A stretch of 64,000 bases of DNA, taken from Rhodospirillales bacterium. Its GTDB lineage: Bacteria; Pseudomonadota; Alphaproteobacteria; Rhodospirillales; Shumkoniaceae. The notes beneath the pieces are model-generated. The model ran no database searches. It was given only the letters and a program-made list of their open reading frames with translations, and had not been told where the DNA came from. Made by a program: the position numbers and the translations under genes. The DNA is taken from positions 1 to 64,000 of the forward strand of contig JACZKS010000025.1 of the NCBI GenBank assembly GCA_014859895.1, read 5' to 3'. Below, piece by piece: positions 18,701 through 27,764 of this stretch (position 1 is the stretch's first letter; every line of letters begins with the position of its first letter).

Positions 18701-19105
18701 ATGACCATTCAGCGCAAGAATCCGGCCAACGTGGCGCCGCCGGTGGGACGCTATCATCACTTGTGCATCATTCCGGCAGGCTCGGAGATCCTGGCCATCG
18801 CCGGTCAGGTTGGCGTCGATGCGCAGGGCAATCTACCGGACAGCGTCGAGGATCAGCTTCAGAACGCCCTCGACAACGTCGCTCGCATCCTGGAAAGCGA
18901 AGGCCTCGATACGCGCGCCGTCTTCAAGGTCAACATGTGGCTGGCCCGCGAGATCGATCGCGAGCGCTATGTCGCGATGTGGCGGGCCTTTCATCGCGAC
19001 GAGCCGCCGGCCACCATGTTTGCCTACGTCGCCCGGCTGATCCGTCCCGAGTATCTGGTCGAGGTGGAGGCGTGGGCGGCGCGATCTCCTCAAGCGGGTG
19101 GGTAA
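18701..19105 (+). CDS. RidA/YjgF family protein (enamine/imine deaminase-like)
   Basis: 134 residues. Typical Rid family features: HHLCIIPAGSEILAIAGQVGVDAQGN, SVEDQLQNALDNVARILESEG, VFKVNMWLA and a C-terminal RPEYLVEVEAWAA. The Arg that binds the carboxylate in RidA-type enzymes appears in RLIRPEYLVEVEA. RidA hydrolyses 2-aminoacrylate and related imines. SD AGGA lies seven bases upstream of ATG 18701. It converges on the Dpp ATPase gene with a 16-bp overlap. The neighbouring L-cysteine desulfidase could generate 2-aminoacrylate, so a protective role is plausible. Confidence 0.85.
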   Translation: MTIQRKNPANVAPPVGRYHHLCIIPAGSEILAIAGQVGVDAQGNLPDSVEDQLQNALDNVARILESEGLDTRAVFKVNMWLAREIDRERYVAMWRAFHRDEPPATMFAYVARLIRPEYLVEVEAWAARSPQAGG

Positions 19106-20091
19106 CGGATCAGACAGGCCGCCCGGGACCCCTGCGGCGTCGACAGGAGAAGCGGGCGAAGGTCGGTGCAACGGTCCTCGCGGATCGGACAGCGGGTGAC
19201 GAAGGGGCAGCCGGCCGGCGGGTCGAGCGGGCTCGGCAGTTCGCCCGCGAGCACGATGGCCTTTCGTTGGCGCTGTTCCACCGGGTCAGGCAGCGGGATG
19301 GCGGCGAGCAGGGCTTCGGTATAGGGGTGGGCGGGAGAAGCGAAGACGGTTTCGGCATCGCCTTCCTCGACGATGGTGCCGAGATACATGACCATCACGC
19401 GGTCGGCGATGTGGCGTACCACCGACAGGTCGTGCGAAATGAACAGGTAAGCGAGCCCGAGCTCCTGCTGCAGGCGCATCAGCAGATTCAGGATCTGCGA
19501 ACGGATGGAGACGTCGAGCGCCGAAACCGGCTCGTCGCAGACCAGCAGCTTGGGTGACAGCGCGAGGGCACGCGCGATGACCACCCGCTGGCGCTGGCCG
19601 CCGGAAAGCTCGTTCGGGTAACGGTCGTTCTGGCTGGCCTTGAGCCCAACGAGATCGAGCAACTCGGCCACCCGTTCGCGCCGCGCCTTGGCGGGCACCT
19701 CGGCCACCACCAGCGGCTCGGCGACGCTCTGGCCGATGGTGAGCTTCGGATTGAGTGCCGAGACCGGGTCCTGGAAGATGACCTGCATCTGGCGGCGGAG
19801 CAGGGCGCGCCGGGCCGCCGGGATGGCCGTGAGTTCGATCCCCTCGAAAAAAATGCGCCCGGCTGATGGTTCGAGCAGGCCGAGGATGGCGTTGCCGGCG
19901 GTCGATTTGCCGCAGCCGGATTCGCCGACCAGGGCCACCGTCTCGCCGGCGCCGATGGTCAGCGAAAAGCCGTCGACCGCCTTGACGGTGCCCCGCCGGC
20001 CGCCGAGCCAGCCACCGCGCACCCCGAAGTGCACGCAAAGATCCTCGACGGCGAGAAGAGGGGGCGGAGTCATGACGTGTAGATCGGTCAT
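19090..20091 (-). CDS. peptide/nickel-type ABC transporter ATPase (DppF/OppF-like)
   Basis: 333 residues: Walker A GESGCGKST, Q-loop IFQDPVSALNP, signature LSGGQRQR, Walker B LLVCDEPVSALD and the C-terminal oligopeptide_HPY-type tail with CPFVTRCPIREDRC, which in this family can bind an Fe-S cluster. ATG 20091 overlaps the DppD stop (ATGA) and has GGAGGT upstream. Last gene of the minus-strand transporter operon. Confidence 0.92.
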   Translation of the reverse strand: MTDLHVMTPPPLLAVEDLCVHFGVRGGWLGGRRGTVKAVDGFSLTIGAGETVALVGESGCGKSTAGNAILGLLEPSAGRIFFEGIELTAIPAARRALLRRQMQVIFQDPVSALNPKLTIGQSVAEPLVVAEVPAKARRERVAELLDLVGLKASQNDRYPNELSGGQRQRVVIARALALSPKLLVCDEPVSALDVSIRSQILNLLMRLQQELGLAYLFISHDLSVVRHIADRVMVMYLGTIVEEGDAETVFASPAHPYTEALLAAIPLPDPVEQRQRKAIVLAGELPSPLDPPAGCPFVTRCPIREDRCTDLRPLLLSTPQGSRAACLIRYPPA

Positions 20092-21080
20092 GCGACCTCC
20101 GCCAATCGATCGAGATGCCAGCAGGCCGACTGATGGGCCTCGTCCCCGGCAACGGGCAGCGACGGCGGCACGTTGGCGCAGGCGTCGTCGGCAAGGGGGC
20201 AGCGGGTGCGGAAACGGCAGCCGGATGGCCACTCGCTGACGTCGGGGACGGTTCCTTCGATGGAGCGCAGCAGGTGCTTGCGTTGGCCCGTGAGCTTGGG
20301 GATGGTGCCGAGCAGAAGCCGCGTGTAAGGGTGCGACGGGCGGGCGAAGATCTCGTGGACCTCGGCGGTCTCGACGATGCGGCCACCGTACATCACGCAC
20401 ACCCGGTCGGCGATATCGGCGACTACCCCCATGTCGTGGGTGATGATCAGGATCGCGGTATCACCGAGGCCGCGAAGATCCTTCATTAGCTTGAGAATCT
20501 GGGCCTGGATGGTGACGTCGAGCGCGGTGGTCGGTTCGTCGGCGATCAGCAGGCGGGGCTGCGAGATCAGGGCCGAGGCGATCATCACGCGCTGGCACAT
20601 GCCGCCGGACAATTCGGCCGGCAACTGGCGGGCCCGCCGTTCGGGCTCGGGAATGCCGACCTGGCGCAGCATGTCGATGGCCTCACCCCAGGCCGCCGCC
20701 GTCGACACTCCATGGTGGACGACCAGGCTTTCGGCCACCTGCTCGCCGACTTTCATGAGCGGGTTCAGGGACGATACCGGCTCCTGGAAGATCATGGCCA
20801 TGCTATCGCCGCGCACGGCTCGCATCGCTTCCTCATCGAAGGCAACAAGGTCCTCGCTTCCCAGCAGGATCCGGCCTGTCTCGACGCTGGCGACTGCCGG
20901 CAACAGGCCCATGATCGAGAAGGCGATCATGCTCTTGCCGCAGCCGCTTTCGCCGACCAACGCCACCACCTCGGCGCGGCCGACGTCGAGCGAGACGCCG
21001 TCGACGACGCGCCGCCCCTCGATCTCGACCGAGAGATCCCGCACCGCCAGGACCGGCGCTTCGCGGGTCCGCTCAGTCAT
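20088..21080 (-). CDS. peptide/nickel-type ABC transporter ATPase (DppD/OppD-like)
   Basis: 330 residues: Walker A GESGCGKSM, IFQEPVSSLNP, Walker B LLIADEPTTALD and the C-terminal CRFRTRCPLADDAC Cys-rich motif. The signature reads LSGGMCQR instead of LSGGMRQR. ATG 21080 overlaps the gamma-glutamyltransferase gene by 8 bp. Works with DppF and the DppBC permeases 3 kb upstream; the intervening enzyme genes are thus inserted inside a transporter operon. Confidence 0.92.
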   Translation of the reverse strand: MTERTREAPVLAVRDLSVEIEGRRVVDGVSLDVGRAEVVALVGESGCGKSMIAFSIMGLLPAVASVETGRILLGSEDLVAFDEEAMRAVRGDSMAMIFQEPVSSLNPLMKVGEQVAESLVVHHGVSTAAAWGEAIDMLRQVGIPEPERRARQLPAELSGGMCQRVMIASALISQPRLLIADEPTTALDVTIQAQILKLMKDLRGLGDTAILIITHDMGVVADIADRVCVMYGGRIVETAEVHEIFARPSHPYTRLLLGTIPKLTGQRKHLLRSIEGTVPDVSEWPSGCRFRTRCPLADDACANVPPSLPVAGDEAHQSACWHLDRLAEVA

Positions 21081-22620
21081 CGCTGGCCACCGCAACGGCC
21101 CAGGGATTGCTCGGGTGCGCCATGCCGCGATTGATGCCGCTTCGCGCATCGCGGGTGACCGCCGAGGGAACGGCGAAGTTGACCGGATAGAGGGTATCGA
21201 GAACGAGTTCGACCGCAAACTCCGCCGCCACCGCCGAAGCGACATCGGGGGCTGCCGTCCGGTTGACCTTGATGGTCGGCGTGCTGGCATCGAGGCGGGG
21301 GGCGTGGAAGGCGTCTTCCAGCGACATCCCGAAATCGACCATATAGGAGACGATCTGGGCCAGCGCCGGGAAGATCTGGCGGCCCCCCGCGGCTCCGATG
21401 GCCATCGCCGGAAGGCCGTTGCGGGTCAGGATCAGCGGGCACATGTTGGCGAGCGGTTGCGCGCCCGGGGCGATGGCGTTGGGCACGCCGGGCCTGGGGT
21501 CGAACCACATCATGCCGTTGTTCATCAGGATGCCGGATCGCGGCAGTACGACCTTGGAGCCGAACCGCGACAGCAGCGTGTTGGTCAGCGACACCATGTT
21601 GCCCTGCGCATCGACGACGCTGACGTGGCTGGTGCAATCGCCTCCCTGCGCGGCGTGGCCCATCCCGGTCAGGCGCACGCGGTAGGCCTCGCGGATGGCC
21701 CGCGCATAGGCCAGCGCGGCCTTCGCATCGGGGCATTTGCCGCGCGGCAGCGAGTCTTCGAGCAAGTGCAGGGTGGCAAGCAGGCTGGGGCCACCGCTCA
21801 GGCCCGCATTCGCGTAAACGCCCCAGCCGCGATACTCGGCCTTAAGCGGCGGGGCCCATCGCGGCTGATAGCCGGCGAGATCGGCGGCCGAGATGCGCGA
21901 CCCCCCCTCGGCGAGTTCGGCGACCAACTGGCGCGCCGTTTCACCATTGTAGAAGTCGTCGGGGCCGGCTTCGGCGAGCCGGCGCAGGAGGGCCGCCTTT
22001 GCCGGCATCGGCCGATAGACCTTCGCTGTCCCGGCGGGTGCCCTGGGCGGCCGGCCGTCTTCGAGGAAGATCTCGGCCGATGCCGGGAAGGCGGAGAGCC
22101 CGGAGGAGTCGATGGCGATGCAAAGCGCCGTGTACCAGTCGACCTCAAGCCCCCGTTCGGCAACCGCGATTCCGGGCTCAAGCGCGTCCTTCCACGACAG
22201 GGTGCCGAACCGTTCCAGGGCCGCCGCCAGGCCGGCGATGGTGCCGGGAACACAGATCGACGAATAGCCGAAAATGTTGAGGTCTCCGGTGACCGCCGGC
22301 CAGTCGAACCAGTCGCCGTCGCGCCCGCCGGCTAGGCAATAGTCGGCGGGGTCGAGGCCGCGCGGCGCGCGGACGCTAAAATCGAGCGCGTCGACGCGTC
22401 CACTGGCGCCGTCGGCGTGGAGCAGGAAGCCGCCGCCGCCGATCCCGCTCAGCCACGGCTCAACGGTGCTGAGGACCAAGGCAGTCACGACCGCGGCGTC
22501 CATGGCATTGCCTCCGGCCGCGAGTACCTCGGCTCCGGCTTGCGCCGCTTCGTAGTGCTGGGCGGCGACGATGCCGGAACGGCTTTCGACCTCAGACTTA
22601 TGAATGCTCCAGGTCTGCAT
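21073..22620 (-). CDS. gamma-glutamyltransferase-family protein, no signal peptide
   Basis: 515 residues of the Ntn-hydrolase GGT family. The autoprocessing/nucleophile region reads GDCTSHVSVVDAQGNMVSLTNT, where the Thr of CTSH aligns with the catalytic Thr of the usual TTHxSVVD; PRSGILMNNGMMWFDP and GAAGGRQIFPALAQ are also family motifs. Classical GGT is periplasmic, but this one begins MQTWSIHKSEVESRSGIVAAQH with no leader, so it is probably cytoplasmic and acts on imported compounds. It could be a glutathione hydrolase, a cephalosporin acylase-like enzyme or a gamma-glutamyl amide hydrolase. ATG overlaps the preceding stop (TGATG). Embedded in the Dpp operon. Confidence 0.85.
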   Translation of the reverse strand: MQTWSIHKSEVESRSGIVAAQHYEAAQAGAEVLAAGGNAMDAAVVTALVLSTVEPWLSGIGGGGFLLHADGASGRVDALDFSVRAPRGLDPADYCLAGGRDGDWFDWPAVTGDLNIFGYSSICVPGTIAGLAAALERFGTLSWKDALEPGIAVAERGLEVDWYTALCIAIDSSGLSAFPASAEIFLEDGRPPRAPAGTAKVYRPMPAKAALLRRLAEAGPDDFYNGETARQLVAELAEGGSRISAADLAGYQPRWAPPLKAEYRGWGVYANAGLSGGPSLLATLHLLEDSLPRGKCPDAKAALAYARAIREAYRVRLTGMGHAAQGGDCTSHVSVVDAQGNMVSLTNTLLSRFGSKVVLPRSGILMNNGMMWFDPRPGVPNAIAPGAQPLANMCPLILTRNGLPAMAIGAAGGRQIFPALAQIVSYMVDFGMSLEDAFHAPRLDASTPTIKVNRTAAPDVASAVAAEFAVELVLDTLYPVNFAVPSAVTRDARSGINRGMAHPSNPWAVAVASDD

Positions 22621-23501
22621 CAGGCACCCCGGCGCGCCGGGTGGTTGGCGATGCCCGGCGGGATTTCGGCGGCGACCCGATAGCGGTCGGCCTGGGTCGC
22701 GGCATGGTGGGCGGCCAGTTCACCCACCGTCGCGAACCACACTGAGGGCTCGGCGCAAATCGTGGTCAGCAGCCGTTCCAGCATGGCGATCTTCTGGCCA
22801 CGTCCGGAAATCCAATCGTGCACCGTCAGCATGAACAGCGCACCCTCGCGGTGCAGGACCGACCACTCGTCGATCCACCCCTCGACGATGGGGCGCGGCG
22901 GGACCGGCGGCCACTGGTCGCCGCCGCCGCCCATGAACTTGAAGTAGATGGCGTCATCGACGGTCCACTGGACCGGCACTTCGGTGACGCCGCCGATCGT
23001 GTAGGGATGGTCGTAGCCCATGAGAGAGCTGTCATAGAGGCCGAGACGGCAGAGTTCGGCCACCATGTGCGGCGTCATTTCCCAGGCCGGCGAGCGGAAG
23101 CCGGCCGGCCGGCGCCCGATCTGGCGCTCGAAGAGGGCCAGCGAGGATTCAAGCGCGACGGTGAATTCGGCGTCCGAGATCTCGCTGACCAACTCGTGGA
23201 AGTAGCCGTGCAAGCCGACTTCATGGCCGGCCTCGACCAGTTTCGGCAGCAGGTCCGGATAGGCCTCGGCGACCGCACCCGGCACGAAGAAACTGCCGTG
23301 GATGCCGAACCGTTCGAGTAGATCGAGAATGCGGAAGATGCCCACCCGCATGCCGAAATGCCGTTGCTCCAGGTGCGACAGCAGGTTCGGGAACTGCTTG
23401 CGGTTGTTCCACAGCCAGGGGGCGTGGGAGTCGACGTCGACGCTGAAGCAGGCGGCGCTCCGTTTGCCCTCGGGCCACGTGTAGGGTTCATGCGCCAGCA
23501 T
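22620..23501 (-). CDS. NodB-type polysaccharide deacetylase-family hydrolase
   Basis: 293 residues. NodB motifs: catalytic/metal Asp in ACFSVDVDSHAP, the metal HxxxH in HEVGLHGYFHE, and a modified third motif FRSPAWEM. A late LTVHDWISG supplies the last His. The WNNRKQFPN insertion and closed N-terminus resemble small-molecule members (PuuE-like N-carbamoyl/amide hydrolases) more than cell-wall deacetylases, and there is no signal peptide. It likely cleaves a C-N bond of a compound imported by the surrounding transporter. ATG 23501 has GGAGGAT upstream. Confidence 0.78.
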   Translation of the reverse strand: MLAHEPYTWPEGKRSAACFSVDVDSHAPWLWNNRKQFPNLLSHLEQRHFGMRVGIFRILDLLERFGIHGSFFVPGAVAEAYPDLLPKLVEAGHEVGLHGYFHELVSEISDAEFTVALESSLALFERQIGRRPAGFRSPAWEMTPHMVAELCRLGLYDSSLMGYDHPYTIGGVTEVPVQWTVDDAIYFKFMGGGGDQWPPVPPRPIVEGWIDEWSVLHREGALFMLTVHDWISGRGQKIAMLERLLTTICAEPSVWFATVGELAAHHAATQADRYRVAAEIPPGIANHPARRGA

Positions 23502-23513
23502 GGCGATCCTCCG

Positions 23514-24305
23514 TCACAGCGCTGTCTTCTTGGCTTGATAGACGTCCAGTGAGCCGATCGAATTGCCGCCGTCGACGGTGAGGGTCGCGCCGGTGACGAA
23601 GGAAGCCGCCTCCGAGCACAGATAGAAAGTGGCGGGAACCACGTCGCCTTCGTCGGACGCCCGGCCAAGCGGCATCGTCGAGATGACTCTCTTCACGTGC
23701 TCGTCGGTCAACGGGCTTGCCGTGCTGCCGGCGGCAAAGCCGGGCTCGAGTGCGTTGACTCGTATCCCGTACTCGGCAAGTTCGAGGGCGAAGCCCTTGG
23801 TCAGGCGATCCAGCGCCGTCTTGGACGTGCAATAGGGCACCACGGTGCGGCGCATCTTGCGCGAGGCGCCGGAGGATACGTTGACGACGGCGCCCCCGTG
23901 GCCCGCGTTGATCATCTGCAGCGCGACGCCCCGCGTCAGCACGAACGGCGCCCTCAGGTTGATGTCGAGGATGCGGTCCCATTCGGCGACGTCGATGTCG
24001 AGGAGAAACCCGCTGGGATAGATGCCGGCGTTGTTGATCAGGATGTCGGGCGCGCCCCAGGTCTCGCCCACGGCCGCCAGCAGGGTCTCCATCGAGCCGT
24101 CGTCGGTGAGGTCGGCCGCGCAGATGAAGCTGCCGGAAGCCGGCTTGATCTCGGCGAATAGCGCCTTGAGGTCGGCTTCGCCGCGGTCGGTCAGGCAGAC
24201 GCGGGCGCCGGCCTCGGCAAACGCCTTGGCCAGCATGCGTCCGAAGACCCCGCAGGCGCCGGTGACGATCACCCGCCGGCCTTCGAATTCGCGCTCGAAG
24301 TTCAT
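23514..24305 (-). CDS. short-chain dehydrogenase/reductase (SDR, classical)
   Basis: 263 residues with all classical SDR motifs: cofactor loop TGACGVFGRMLA, D-rich AADLTDDGS, NNAGIYPSG, catalytic Ser in NVSSGASRK, YCTSK (Tyr/Lys), and PGF after the active site. The acidic residue after strand 2 (TDRGEADL) favours NAD(H). It oxidises or reduces an alcohol/carbonyl; substrate unknown. ATG 24305 has AAGGAG upstream and overlaps the DppC stop by 4 bp, so it belongs to the transporter operon. Confidence 0.88.
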   Translation of the reverse strand: MNFEREFEGRRVIVTGACGVFGRMLAKAFAEAGARVCLTDRGEADLKALFAEIKPASGSFICAADLTDDGSMETLLAAVGETWGAPDILINNAGIYPSGFLLDIDVAEWDRILDINLRAPFVLTRGVALQMINAGHGGAVVNVSSGASRKMRRTVVPYCTSKTALDRLTKGFALELAEYGIRVNALEPGFAAGSTASPLTDEHVKRVISTMPLGRASDEGDVVPATFYLCSEAASFVTGATLTVDGGNSIGSLDVYQAKKTAL

Positions 24306-25189
24306 TCTTTTCTCCTTGTTCTTGATTTTGGGTCCAGCAGGTCGCGCAGGCTGTCACCGATCAGGTTGACCGAGAGCACGAGCAAAAACAGGCAGGCGCC
24401 CGGAAAGGTGGCGATCCACCAGGCGCTGGAGACGTAGTTGCGTCCGACGCTCAGCATTGCCCCCCAACTGGCGGTCGGCGGCTGCACGCCGAGGCCGAGG
24501 AACGACAGGCTGGCCTCGAATAGCACCATGAGGCCGAATTCGAGGGTGGCCACCACGGTCAGCGGTCCGATGATGTTGGGCAGGATGTGCACGAACAGGA
24601 TGCGCAGCCGCCCGGCCCCCATGAAGCGGGCAAGGCGGACATAGGGCATGTTGGCGACCGACAGGGTCTGCCCGTAGGCGACCCGGGCGTAGCGCGGCCA
24701 CCGGGTGAGGGCCAGCACCAGGACCACATTGGTAAAGCCAGGCCCCAGCACGGCGACTGTGATGATGGCGAGCAGGACCGCCGGTACCGACAGGAAGACG
24801 TCGACGATCCGCATCACGACGGCCTCGACCCAGCCACGCGCGTATCCCGCGGCCATGCCGAGCATGGTGCCTACCGCGCCCGACAGCATCACCGACAGCA
24901 CGGCCGCTGCCAGCGACATGCGGGCGCCATGGATCAGCCGGCTCAACAGGTCTCGGCCGAGCTCGTCGCTGCCCAGCACGTAGGTGACGCCGCGCACCAC
25001 CGCCCCCGGCGGCTTCAGGCGGCCCAGCAGGTTCTGCACGTTGGGTTCATAGGGCGCGATCAGCGGCGCGAAAATGGCGAGCAATACGAATGCAGCGAAG
25101 ATGAGGATGAACGGCAGCATCGGCGCCGCCCACCAGCGGCGGCGGAAGGGGCGTTCGACGGCCACGGCTTCGTGGGGCAGGGCGCTCAC
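24302..25189 (-). CDS. peptide/nickel-type ABC transporter permease (DppC/OppC-like)
   Basis: 295 residues, GTG start overlapping the DppB stop (GTGA) with GGAGG upstream. Six helices; N-terminal OppC_N segment, LGSDELGRDLLSRLIHGARMSL and the EAA loop GAGRLRILFVHILPNIIGPL are diagnostic of DppC. Forms the inner-membrane channel with DppB. Confidence 0.92.
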   Translation of the reverse strand: MSALPHEAVAVERPFRRRWWAAPMLPFILIFAAFVLLAIFAPLIAPYEPNVQNLLGRLKPPGAVVRGVTYVLGSDELGRDLLSRLIHGARMSLAAAVLSVMLSGAVGTMLGMAAGYARGWVEAVVMRIVDVFLSVPAVLLAIITVAVLGPGFTNVVLVLALTRWPRYARVAYGQTLSVANMPYVRLARFMGAGRLRILFVHILPNIIGPLTVVATLEFGLMVLFEASLSFLGLGVQPPTASWGAMLSVGRNYVSSAWWIATFPGACLFLLVLSVNLIGDSLRDLLDPKSRTRRKE

Positions 25190-26115
25190 GAGGGGCCTCC
25201 GTCGAGCCGGATGCGCGGATCGATGACGCTATAGAGGATGTCGGCCAGGAAGTTGAGGCCGATCGTCACGAAGGCGCCGAGCAGCACGATCGCCTGCACG
25301 ACCAGGAAATCGCGCGACACGATCGACTGGATGGTCAGCAGGCCGAGCCCCGGCCAGGCGAACACCGTTTCCACGATCACCGCGCCGGCCAGCAGGTGCG
25401 AAATCTCCAGGGCGGCGATGGAGACCACCGGAATCGAGGCGTTGCGCACCAGATGGCGCAACACCAGGCGGCGCGTCGACACGCCTCGAGCCCGGGCCGA
25501 ACGCACGTAGTCCTTCGACAGTTCGTCGAGGATCGAGGTGCGGGTGATGCGCGCGAAGGTCGCCATGCTGAGCAGCCCGAGCGCCACCGAGGGCATGATC
25601 AGGTGGCTGAAACCGCCGGGCCCCGACGGCGGCAGCCAGCCGAGCCAGACGGCGAAGACCATGATCAGTAGGATGCCGCTCCAGAAGGTCGGCATGCTTT
25701 GCGCCGCCAGCACCACTCCCATCAAGCCGCCCGAACTGGCCTTTCCCCGCCGCATAGCCAGCAGCACGCCGACGGGCACGCCGATGACGAAGGCGACAAA
25801 TAGGGCACCTCCGGCCAGTGCCAGAGTATAGGGAAGCCGGGCCGCGATGATGGTCGTGACCGCGACGTTCTGGATGAATGAACGGCCGAGGTCGAATCGC
25901 AGGAGGTCCCACAGGAACGTTGCGTACTGGACGATCATCGGGCGGTCGAGGCCGAGGGTGTGGCGCATGGCCTCGATGTCGGCCTTGGTCGCGGTTTCCG
26001 GCACCAGGAGCAGCGTCGGGTCGCCGGTCAGGCGCTGGATGAAGAAGACCAGCGTCGTCACCCCGAAGATGGCGATCGCGGCCTGACCGAAGCGGCGAAG
26101 GAAAAAGCGCCCCAT
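25186..26115 (-). CDS. peptide/nickel-type ABC transporter permease (DppB/OppB-like)
   Basis: 309 residues, starting MGRFFLRRFGQAAIAIFGVTTLVFFIQRLTGDP-like, the DppB N-terminus. Six helices, the EAA loop ARGVSTRRLVLRHLVRNASIPV and the closing ILYSVIDPRIR are typical. Located 54 bp after the first-listed binding protein gene and overlapping DppC. Confidence 0.92.
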   Translation of the reverse strand: MGRFFLRRFGQAAIAIFGVTTLVFFIQRLTGDPTLLLVPETATKADIEAMRHTLGLDRPMIVQYATFLWDLLRFDLGRSFIQNVAVTTIIAARLPYTLALAGGALFVAFVIGVPVGVLLAMRRGKASSGGLMGVVLAAQSMPTFWSGILLIMVFAVWLGWLPPSGPGGFSHLIMPSVALGLLSMATFARITRTSILDELSKDYVRSARARGVSTRRLVLRHLVRNASIPVVSIAALEISHLLAGAVIVETVFAWPGLGLLTIQSIVSRDFLVVQAIVLLGAFVTIGLNFLADILYSVIDPRIRLDGGPS

Positions 26116-26169
26116 GGCCCTACCGCTTGCCGAGGGGGACGGAACCGCATTTCGGACCCATGACGTACC

Positions 26170-27666
26170 TTACTCGTTCCAGCCCATGCGGTTGAGGAAC
26201 AGGCTTTCGTTCGAGGTCGGCGCCCATTTCAGTTGCTTGGCGCCGCCGTAGATGACGGCCTCCTGGTATAGCGGCAACACCGACACCTCGTCCTTCACGA
26301 TCTTGTGGGCCTCGGCGTAAAGCGCCTTGCGCTTGACTTCATCGGGCTCGCTGCGGGCGGCGGCAAGCAACTGGTCGAGCCGGGCGTCGCGGACCCGAGA
26401 CCAGTTGCTGGAGGAATGGAGCAGCGGGAACATGATGCCGTCGGCATCCTGGCAGGCGCACGACCAGCGGCCGTAGGAAAGCGTGTTCGCGCTCTCGGGC
26501 ACGCTGCTCTGTTGGCCCTTGAGGTAGGTCGCCATGTCGGTCATCTTGATCTGCACGTTGAGCCCGGCGTCGTTCAGCATCTGCTGGATCGCCTGGATCA
26601 CCCGCTGGTCGTAGACGGGCGAGGTGGCGAACTCCATCGGCGTCTTGGCGACGGTCCCCACCTCGGCCACCAGGGCCTTCGCCTTCGTAAGATCGTACGG
26701 GTAGGGCTCGATGCCGTCGGCCCAGCCGAAGTGGGCGGGGGAGGCAAGCTCGCCGACCACCTTGGGATAGCCGGAGAGAATGCCCTCGACGATGCCCTCC
26801 TTGTCGATGGCATAGGCCATCGCCCGGCGGATGCGCACGTCGTTCAGCGGCGCCTTGAAGCTGTTCATGCCGAAATAGGCCACCCGTTCGGTCAGCACCG
26901 ACAGCACCTGCGCGCGGCCCGACCTCTTGATCTCCGCGGCGAGGTCGGAATTGAGGGTGACGACGAGGTCCGAGGTGCCGGTCTCAAGGTCGGCCACACG
27001 GGTCGCCGCGTCCGGCACCGCGCGGAAGACCGCCGTCTTGAAGGGCCCCTTGTCGCCCCAATAGGCGTCGTTGCGGCTGAGCGTCACCTGCACGCCGCGC
27101 TGCCAGGTTTCGAATTTGTAGGGGCCGCTGCCGACGGGGTGCAGATTGAACGCGTCCCTGCCGACCTTTTCGACCACGTGCTTGGGGACGACCGAGAGCT
27201 TGACGAGCTGGGCGAGGAGCGCCGGATAGACGCCGTCGGTCGTCAGCGTCACGGTGTTCGGGCCGGTCGCTTCGGCCTTGACGATCTTGTTGAACTGGCC
27301 CAACTGCGGGCTGCCGAAGGCCGGATCGGTGATGCGCCTGATGCTGTAGGCGACATCTTCGGCGTTTAGCGGTTGGCCGTCGTGGAACTTGACGTCGCCG
27401 CGGATGGTGAATTCAATCTGGGTATCGGAAAGCCGCTTCCACGACGTCGCGATCTGCGGGGCGATGGCCCCGGCGTTGTCGCGGGTCACGATGTTGTCGA
27501 AGATGTTGCGGTAGACGTAGTAGCTGTCGGGATTCCACTGTACGTGCGGATCCAGCGTCGCCGGCTCGTTCACCAGATCAATGACGAATTGATCCTTGGC
27601 GTGCGCCGTGCCGAAGGCCATCGTCGCCGCGATCGTCACCCAGGCCAATTGCCTCAAGGCCTTCAT
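26170..27666 (-). CDS. extracellular solute-binding protein family 5 (DppA/OppA-like), copy A
   Basis: 498 residues. Sec signal MKALRQLAWVTIAATMAFGTAHA, then the SBP_bac_5 fold with TSWKRLSDTQIEFTIRGDVKFHDGQPLNAEDV and PVGSGPYKFETW. ATG 27666 has CAGGAG nine bases upstream; the longer frame is not needed. It is roughly three-quarters identical by eye to the adjacent copy B, a tandem duplication that keeps the conserved ends (RMGWNE versus RMGWSE). Both copies carry an unusual CACQDADGIMFPLLHSSS segment. The ligand may be a peptide or opine-like compound; it is not evident. Confidence 0.9.
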   Translation of the reverse strand: MKALRQLAWVTIAATMAFGTAHAKDQFVIDLVNEPATLDPHVQWNPDSYYVYRNIFDNIVTRDNAGAIAPQIATSWKRLSDTQIEFTIRGDVKFHDGQPLNAEDVAYSIRRITDPAFGSPQLGQFNKIVKAEATGPNTVTLTTDGVYPALLAQLVKLSVVPKHVVEKVGRDAFNLHPVGSGPYKFETWQRGVQVTLSRNDAYWGDKGPFKTAVFRAVPDAATRVADLETGTSDLVVTLNSDLAAEIKRSGRAQVLSVLTERVAYFGMNSFKAPLNDVRIRRAMAYAIDKEGIVEGILSGYPKVVGELASPAHFGWADGIEPYPYDLTKAKALVAEVGTVAKTPMEFATSPVYDQRVIQAIQQMLNDAGLNVQIKMTDMATYLKGQQSSVPESANTLSYGRWSCACQDADGIMFPLLHSSSNWSRVRDARLDQLLAAARSEPDEVKRKALYAEAHKIVKDEVSVLPLYQEAVIYGGAKQLKWAPTSNESLFLNRMGWNE

Positions 27667-27712
27667 CGGTACACTCCTGATTCCGTGTCTGTATCCCTTG
27701 CACGGGGAGAAG

Positions 27713-27757
27713 GCACCCCCTCCCACTCTTCCCGGGATGGAGAGGTGGAGGGGGTGC
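27713..27757 (-). repeat. large hairpin between the tandem binding-protein genes
   Basis: Perfect 11-bp arms GCACCCCCTCC (27713-27723) and GGAGGGGGTGC (27747-27757), extended inward by CTCT/AGAG across a 2-nt mismatch. No T-tract follows on the minus strand. Probably stabilises the upstream binding-protein mRNA or reduces read-through. Confidence 0.6.
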
Positions 27758-27764
27758 GTTTCGG

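Noticed and set aside
20377..22335. 652-codon plus-strand frame
   Set aside because: Antisense to the DppD and gamma-glutamyltransferase genes; a by-product of high GC.
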